From the NCBI GenBank assembly GCA_021234155.1, contig JAJEKV010000027.1:11420716-11484715 (forward strand): a stretch of 64,000 nucleotides of DNA. Direction: 5' to 3'. Under the pieces are notes generated by a model. It was given only the letters and a program-made list of their open reading frames with translations. It was not told where the DNA came from and did not search any database. How positions within the stretch are numbered: the first letter of the stretch is position 1; each line of letters begins with the position of its first letter. This DNA comes from Isoetes taiwanensis. Its lineage: Eukaryota; Streptophyta; Lycopodiopsida; Isoetales; Isoetaceae. A program made the translations under genes and the position numbers. Shown here one piece after another: positions 63,426 to 64,000 of this stretch.

Positions 63426-64000
63426 TTTTTAATCTACCTTCCAACTCATCCAAGCAGAACCGCGGTCATGTCTACAGTGACATTACACCACATCCTAGAG
63501 ATCACCATAGTGGTCCCATCATCGGTAAATATGCATGCAACCCATACCTAGCATAGGCTGCATGCGTAGATTAACTTGAAACCTGCATGATTTCTGCTGG
63601 CTCCTTTAATGCATGCGATTAACATAATTACCCTAAGGTAATATTTATGAATTAACATTATCATAGTATCGGATACATTACTTCCGATAGTACTATTATA
63701 TTTATTCTAAGCTTTACAATATTTAACGACTTTTAGATCGCGATTATTTAAACAATAACCCTGATTCAGACCTCTTGCTACATAGACAAGGTTTTTTAAT
63801 TATCATACACAAGAATTAGATGTGCTTCTTATTCTCTTCCTTGGGTCCTGCATTACCCTTGGAAGTATAACCCTAAGATGCACTTAAGTATATCTAAATT
63901 CTATTTTCTATTTATATTTATAAGGACCCCGAGGTCATATAGCTATCCTTGGAAGGAATTGCATCCTTGCGAAGGATTAATTAACATGCTACCTCACATT

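Larger units (their letters stand above)
62236..64000 (-). mobile_element. gypsy-like LTR fragment D with 3' internal region
   Basis: On the minus strand, internal sequence (64000 down to 62584) ends in a purine tract (AAGGTGGGGAGAA). An LTR then begins at 62583, TGTGACGTTCCAGCACAG, with the same TGTGACG start as the chromovirus LTRs. The LTR runs only to about 62236, where copia B starts, so its distal part is lost. The internal part is non-coding, like the 3' internal regions of the other chromoviruses, and extends beyond the window. Confidence 0.7.

Noticed and set aside
1-64000. tRNA, rRNA or organelle insertions
   Set aside because: I saw no cloverleaf with intact A and B boxes, no rRNA core motifs and no organelle gene; a tRNAscan-SE and organelle BLAST run would be needed to exclude small ones.

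Overview
The window looks like nuclear DNA of a land plant. It is AT-rich and intron-bearing, and it is dominated by decayed LTR and non-LTR retrotransposons. It also holds fragments recognisable as an eIF2B-alpha subunit gene and a plant-specific BES1/BZR1 transcription factor. The mix of chromoviruses, copia elements, zinc-finger-ended LINEs and large uncharacterised RNase H-like families would suit a fern or other seed-free plant with a large genome, but that placement is inference. I see no intact, confidently functional host gene: every recognisable coding stretch is partial, frameshifted, stop-interrupted or part of a mobile element.

Layout. 1-3.2 kb: Ty1/copia element A (minus strand, running off the left edge). 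3.4-5.5 kb: two LINE 3' ends. 8.2-10.7 kb: locus A, a decayed transposase-like gene (minus). 11.5-14.2 kb: 3' end of a chromovirus (plus). 14.4 kb: an L1-type RT scrap. 15.06-35.37 kb: a chromovirus on the minus strand with both LTRs and a 5-bp target duplication (TTGTT). Its integrase gene is split by a second complete Ty3/gypsy element at 18.51-27.92 kb (plus strand, own LTRs, target duplication TGCCC, extra ORFs downstream of integrase). 35.4-37.9 kb: LINE 3' ends, one with a 410-aa RT block that keeps its catalytic residues. 38.2-40.3 kb: a gene of the GHTHEDVD-motif family (plus). 41.3-41.9 kb: last exons of eIF2B-alpha (minus). 43.0-44.9 kb: another chromovirus LTR with its primer-binding site. 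45.4-46.2 kb: unidentified spliced exons (minus). 46.4-50.1 kb: a tandem segmental duplication and three non-autonomous DNA elements, including a hAT-type MITE with a perfect 8-bp target duplication. 51.4-51.95 kb: a BES1/BZR1 fragment (minus). 54-57.3 kb: a multi-exon gene ending in an FCP1/NIF-like phosphatase domain with an altered catalytic motif. 57.7-59.9 kb: locus B, same transposase-like family as locus A, with an in-frame 72-bp minisatellite. 59.9-62.2 kb: copia element B with a complete integrase. 62.2-64 kb: LTR and internal part of another gypsy element.

The window therefore reads as layers of insertions: LINE tails, then a chromovirus inserted beside one of them, then a second gypsy element inside its integrase. 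Small DNA elements fill the gene-poor spacer. The least explained material is the extra ORF block of the inner gypsy element, the two related RNase H-like loci (A and B), the GHTHEDVD gene and the unidentified spliced exons near 46 kb.
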